Shown: in pieces, positions 51,049-53,940 of the stretch
Position numbering within the stretch: position 1 is the stretch's first letter
How the letters are laid out: every line of letters begins with the position of its first letter
Assembly (NCBI GenBank): GCA_001799565.1
Contig: MGTS01000034.1
Location: 1-53,940 of the forward strand
Source of the DNA: Elusimicrobia bacterium GWA2_51_34
GTDB lineage: Bacteria > Elusimicrobiota > Elusimicrobia > Elusimicrobiales > UBA9959
Direction of reading: 5' to 3'
DNA length: 53,940 nucleotides
Made by a program: the position numbers and the translations under genes
Notes under the pieces: generated by a model
Databases searched by the model: none
Seen by the model: the letters and a program-made list of their open reading frames with translations, nothing else
What the model was told of the DNA's origin: nothing

Positions 51049-51761
51049 ACGCGGTAACCGCCAAAGGGATATACAAGATCTTCCGCCTGGAAACCCCGCG
51101 TTCGGACGTCTTTTCGGCGCTTATCAAATTTTTAAGCGGCCACACACCCAGACGCCCTTTTACGGCCCTGGAAAATATTTCTTTTGAGCTGGTCCCCGGA
51201 AAGATTTTAGCGCTTTGCGGCCCGAACGGTTCCGGTAAAACCACTTTACTCAAGGTGCTGGCCGGAATACTACGCCCTACCTCAGGCAGCGTATCCCTGG
51301 CCGGGAAAAAAGCCTGTCTGCTTGGTTTCTCCTCTATACTGCAGGACCGCCTTACTGTGGAAGACAACGCCAGGCTTTGCGCCGTTTTTTTTGAGTTGGA
51401 AGGCCCGATACGCAAAAACACTTCCCGCCTGTTGGAAGAAGCGGGGTTGGAGGAATTTCGCCAGGGCCGCATGGGAGATCTTTCATCCGGAATGCGCATC
51501 CGCCTGCCCTTTATGGCCGCGCTCAATTCCGGCGCCTCCGTATTTCTGGTGGACGAGGCTCTGGCCGTAGGAGACGCAGCTTTCCAGCAGAAATGCCTGG
51601 ATAAATTCAGGGGGCTGAAAGCGGCAGGCGCGGCCATAGTCCTGGCTACGCATAACCTGAAGCTTGCGGAAACACTGGCGGACGAGGTGCTGCTGCTTGC
51701 GGCCGGACGACAGCTTTTTAAAGGGCCCTTTAAGGATATGCCGCAGGGGTATGACCGGTGA
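51045..51761 (+). CDS. ABC exporter ATPase, Wzt/TagH/KpsT type
   Basis: The 238-residue ATPase pairs with the permease just upstream. Walker A is LCGPNGSGKTTLLKVLAG, the signature is LSSGMRIRLPFMAAL (as in KpsT/Wzt), Walker B is VFLVDEALAVGDAAFQQKC, and the switch His is in VLATHNLKLAETLADEV. It lacks the C-terminal carbohydrate-binding domain of long Wzt proteins, so it probably belongs to the KpsT/TagH-like short group. Its stop overlaps the GTG start of glyQ (GTGA), so exporter and tRNA synthetase genes are co-transcribed. Confidence 0.9.
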   Translation: MNAVTAKGIYKIFRLETPRSDVFSALIKFLSGHTPRRPFTALENISFELVPGKILALCGPNGSGKTTLLKVLAGILRPTSGSVSLAGKKACLLGFSSILQDRLTVEDNARLCAVFFELEGPIRKNTSRLLEEAGLEEFRQGRMGDLSSGMRIRLPFMAALNSGASVFLVDEALAVGDAAFQQKCLDKFRGLKAAGAAIVLATHNLKLAETLADEVLLLAAGRQLFKGPFKDMPQGYDR

Positions 51762-52642
51762 ACCTGCAGGATATTATCTCCAACCTGAACGATTACTGGG
51801 CAGCCAGGGGCTGTGTCATCCTCCAGCCTTATGACGTTGAAAAAGGTTCCGCTACCGTGCACCCTGCTACGTTCTTCGGAACCCTCGGCGCAAAACCGCT
51901 CCGCGCGGCCTATGTGGACCATTGCCGCCGCCCGAAAGATGGGAGATACTCCATAGACCCGCGCCGGCTGGGCGGGTTTTACCAATACCAGGTCCTTATA
52001 AAACCGCCGCCGGCAGATATCAGACAGGCGTATCTGGACTCTCTGGATCTGGCGGGAATAAATACTTCCGCGCGCGACATACGCTGGATAGAGGGAGACT
52101 GGACGTGCCCCCCCCTGGGCGCCTACGGCTTCGGTTGGGAGATCCAGGTTGAAGGCCTTGAAGTAACGCATTTTACCTATCTCCAGCACATGGCTTCTTT
52201 TGAGCTCCGCCCCGCAAGCGTTGAGATAGCGTACGGCCTTGAGCGGCTGGCCCTGTGCGCCCAAAAGAAAAAGAACATTTTTGATCTACAATGGGATGAC
52301 CGGCTGACTTACGGGCAGCGGTTTAAAGCCGCTGAAGAACAATTTTCCCGTTACAGCTTTGAAGAAACGGATGTACAAGCCCTTCTGCGTAATTTAGAAG
52401 TTCTGGAGAAAGAATCTCTGTCGCTGGCGCAAAGGGGGCATTACCTGCCCGCTTACGATCTGGCGCTTAAATTTATCAGTGATTATTACCTGCTCCAAGC
52501 CCGTAACACGATTCCGGACTCAGAAAAAGATTCACTTGTCCGCAGGGCCGGCGCTCTAACGCGCGCCTGCGCCGCCGCCTACATAAAAGACAATGAACCC
52601 GTACAGGAGCACAAGAGCACAGGAACACAAGAGCACAAGTAA
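51758..52642 (+). CDS. glyQ: Glycyl-tRNA synthetase alpha subunit, divergent
   Basis: It starts with GTG at 51758 and has 294 residues, the usual length. It shows NDYWAARGCVILQPYD, HPATFFGTLG, CRRPKDGRYSIDPRRLGGFYQYQVLIKP, DWTCPPLGAYGFGWEIQVEGLEVTHFTYLQ and SVEIAYGLERLAL, the class II catalytic motifs of the alpha subunit. Several positions deviate from common sequences (GSATVHPATF instead of GAGTFHPATF). The last 13 residues (VQEHKSTGTQEHK) are encoded by an AGCACAA heptamer repeat and are not part of the conserved fold. It needs glyS, encoded next, for tRNA charging. Confidence 0.9.
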   Translation: MNLQDIISNLNDYWAARGCVILQPYDVEKGSATVHPATFFGTLGAKPLRAAYVDHCRRPKDGRYSIDPRRLGGFYQYQVLIKPPPADIRQAYLDSLDLAGINTSARDIRWIEGDWTCPPLGAYGFGWEIQVEGLEVTHFTYLQHMASFELRPASVEIAYGLERLALCAQKKKNIFDLQWDDRLTYGQRFKAAEEQFSRYSFEETDVQALLRNLEVLEKESLSLAQRGHYLPAYDLALKFISDYYLLQARNTIPDSEKDSLVRRAGALTRACAAAYIKDNEPVQEHKSTGTQEHK

Positions 52643-52796
52643 GAAGCCGGGAAGAAAGCGCACAAGTAACAAGCAAGAAGTTAAGTTTGGAACAAAAATA
52701 CAAGTCTTTTCTCGGTCTCTTACTTGTGCTCTTGCGACTAGTGTTCTTGTGTTCTCACTTGTGACTTGTGCTCCTGTGCACTTGTAACCTTGTGAG
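52605..52796. repeat. Heptamer inverted repeat, AGCACAA family, across the glyQ end
   Basis: AGCACAA GAGCACA GGAACAC AAGAGCA CAAGTAA on the left begins inside glyQ. The right arm (about 52708-52796) has CTTGTGA CTTGTGC TCCTGTG CACTTGT. It is the longest element in the window. Confidence 0.85.
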
Positions 52797-52827
52797 CGGT
52801 TTACGAATAAATTTTCATGGAGACGAT

Positions 52828-53796
52828 ATGACTAAGAGAGACGCCGTACTTGAAATACTGATTGAAAACATTCCGGTCCGGTTTATACTTCCGGCCGAAG
52901 AGCAGTTTAAAGCGCTTGCGTATTCCTTAATGGAAGAAGCCGGACTGCCTTTCTACGGAATAGAAACCTGCGCCACCTGCAGGCGCCTGGTGATATACAT
53001 ACGGCAGATCCCCGCCCGCTGCGGAAACCGTTACCCCGGTAAATCCGCGGTTGACGCGCTGCGTTCTGTATTTGCGGGCGCCATTTCAGGGCTCAAATTC
53101 CCGACTACTATGCTTTGGGGAGAGGAAAGCATCCCCTTCGTGCGCCCGATACGCGGCCTGCTGGCCCTTTACGGCGACAAAGCGGTAGTTTTTGACGCCG
53201 CCGGGCTAACTTCCGGCCGGTCCAGCGTTACCATAAGCGCCAACGCTCCTTTTCCGATAAATGTTCCTTCGGCGGAAACATATTTCAAAACCCTTAAAAA
53301 TTACGGAATACTGGTAAAGGACAAGGAACGTATGGCCTTGCTGCGCCGGACACTGACCGGTTTTGCAAGACGGGCAAGTTTAAGGTGTGATATGGACGAA
53401 GATCTCCTGCGGGAGAACTTATACATGGCGGAACGGCCTGTTTGCGTCTTTGGCGAATATTCAAAAGATTTTTTGCGGCTTCCCCCTGAACTCATCATTC
53501 TTGTAATTAAAAAGCAACTTAAGCTTTTCCCCCTCCATGACAGGAAAAACCGGCTAAAACCTTTTTTTCTGGCCATCACGGACGGGATTTCAAAAGGCCG
53601 CCACGACATTTCCAACGGTTTCCGTAATACCGCTGAAGCGCGCCTGCGCGGCGCGGTGTTCCTTTATTCGCGTGATCTCTCGGCTGAACCCCGCACTGCG
53701 AGAATCACTTTTGCCGGTAGACTGGGCGCGTGCCTCAAGCCGTTACGGAGCAATGTCCGGCGCAGACTTGAAAACATGAAGAAACTCGGATTTTAG
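52828..53796 (+). CDS. glyS: Short glycyl-tRNA synthetase beta subunit
   Basis: The ATG at 52828 gives 322 residues, about half the usual 680-700. Recognisable parts are VLEILIENIPVRFILPAEEQF (normally the LLxEIGTEELP start), CATCRRLVIYI (TPRRLAV region), MLWGEESIPFVRPIRGLLALYGD, TSGRSS and SNGFRNTAEARLRGAVFLY. About 80-100 residues are missing between the RRLVIYI and AISGLKFP segments, and everything after the KLxxVxF region is missing, including the HD and anticodon-binding domains. No continuation follows the TAG. Either this lineage uses a minimal beta subunit or the gene is degenerate. Expression downstream of glyQ is likely. Confidence 0.75.
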   Translation: MTKRDAVLEILIENIPVRFILPAEEQFKALAYSLMEEAGLPFYGIETCATCRRLVIYIRQIPARCGNRYPGKSAVDALRSVFAGAISGLKFPTTMLWGEESIPFVRPIRGLLALYGDKAVVFDAAGLTSGRSSVTISANAPFPINVPSAETYFKTLKNYGILVKDKERMALLRRTLTGFARRASLRCDMDEDLLRENLYMAERPVCVFGEYSKDFLRLPPELIILVIKKQLKLFPLHDRKNRLKPFFLAITDGISKGRHDISNGFRNTAEARLRGAVFLYSRDLSAEPRTARITFAGRLGACLKPLRSNVRRRLENMKKLGF

Positions 53797-53868
53797 AAGC
53801 CCCGCTTTTAAATATAGAAAAAGATAGAGCGATAATTTTAGGGGAATTCCAGGGCTGTTGCAAGAGAA

Positions 53869-53908
53869 TAGAAATGTCCTGGTTTGCGTATAGTAGAAGT
53901 GTCATGGT
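53869..53908. mobile_element. Possible insertion-sequence end
   Basis: Two direct repeats, TAGAAATGTCCTGGT at 53869-53883 and TAGAAGTGTCATGGT at 53894-53908, match at 13 of 15 bases and are 25 bases apart. Short spaced repeats with TGTCC cores are typical of IS21- and IS481-type transposon ends. No transposase gene falls inside the window, so this is a weak call. Confidence 0.35.
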
Positions 53909-53940
53909 CGTAGTTTTTCTTTTTTGCTTCTTTTTTCTTT

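Noticed and set aside
51026-52264. Minus-strand frame of 412 codons
   Set aside because: It is antisense to the ABC ATPase and glyQ, both of which have complete catalytic motifs.
53797-53868. Possible continuation of glyS after a recoded TAG
   Set aside because: The codons after the TAG reach a TAA within four more codons and show no GlyS-like residues.

Overview
The window looks like one contig of a Gram-negative bacterium that builds lipid A, Kdo and heptose. I infer an Elusimicrobiota-like or Omnitrophota-like organism. The grounds are the kdsB-pyrG-kdsA-kdsD-lptC-lptA-lptB block, large secreted proteins with GIGT-type repeats, and gene borders packed with hairpin-forming 7-base repeats. 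There is no rRNA in the window to prove the lineage, and I saw no tRNA, rRNA or CRISPR array.

Layout. 1-3189 (minus): a large secreted repeat protein, cut by the left edge and open to position 1, preceded by a small protein with a C-terminal sorting-type domain. 3236-6128 (minus): a POT/MFS-like transporter and a B12-binding radical SAM enzyme. 6244-22124 (plus): an envelope block with GT9 glycosyltransferases, a polysaccharide deacetylase, two DUF4254-like small proteins, lpxK, gmhB, a membrane methyltransferase, a DUF3108 protein, hldA, kdsB, pyrG, kdsA, a zinc-ribbon protein, kdsD, lptC, lptA and lptB. These genes supply lipid A kinase, heptose and CMP-Kdo precursors and the LPS export ATPase. 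22143-33172 (minus): an SGNH-like protein, a GT-C-like membrane protein, a deacetylase-glycosyltransferase-methyltransferase fusion, four consecutive radical SAM genes (one with 18-residue tandem repeats) and a TPR protein.

33376-40105 (minus) looks richer in A+T. It carries a tight operon of mfnB, mfnE, a UbiA-like membrane protein and a HisA-like protein, followed by a GT39-like protein and a TIM-barrel epimerase, with a radical SAM/SPASM gene further upstream. mfnB and mfnE are the furan-forming and kinase genes of methanofuran/methylofuran synthesis, so this is the strongest candidate for an unexpected pathway. No C1-transfer enzyme lies in the window, so a different furan product is also possible.

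40222-42638 (minus): a decayed adenosine deaminase tail, an endonuclease III-like glycosylase, a CheY-like regulator and a flippase-like membrane protein. 42827-53796 (plus): nadB, uvrA, a GT2, a GT4, a radical SAM gene, a two-gene polysaccharide ABC exporter, glyQ and a strikingly short glyS. A possible insertion-sequence end lies at the right edge.

The second theme is structural. Most borders between 7.2-21.4 kb and 40.4-52.8 kb hold degenerate 7-base tandem repeats, many folded as inverted repeats. Word families differ between loci, and some repeats spill into coding sequence. None was found at 1-7.1 kb or 22-40.2 kb.
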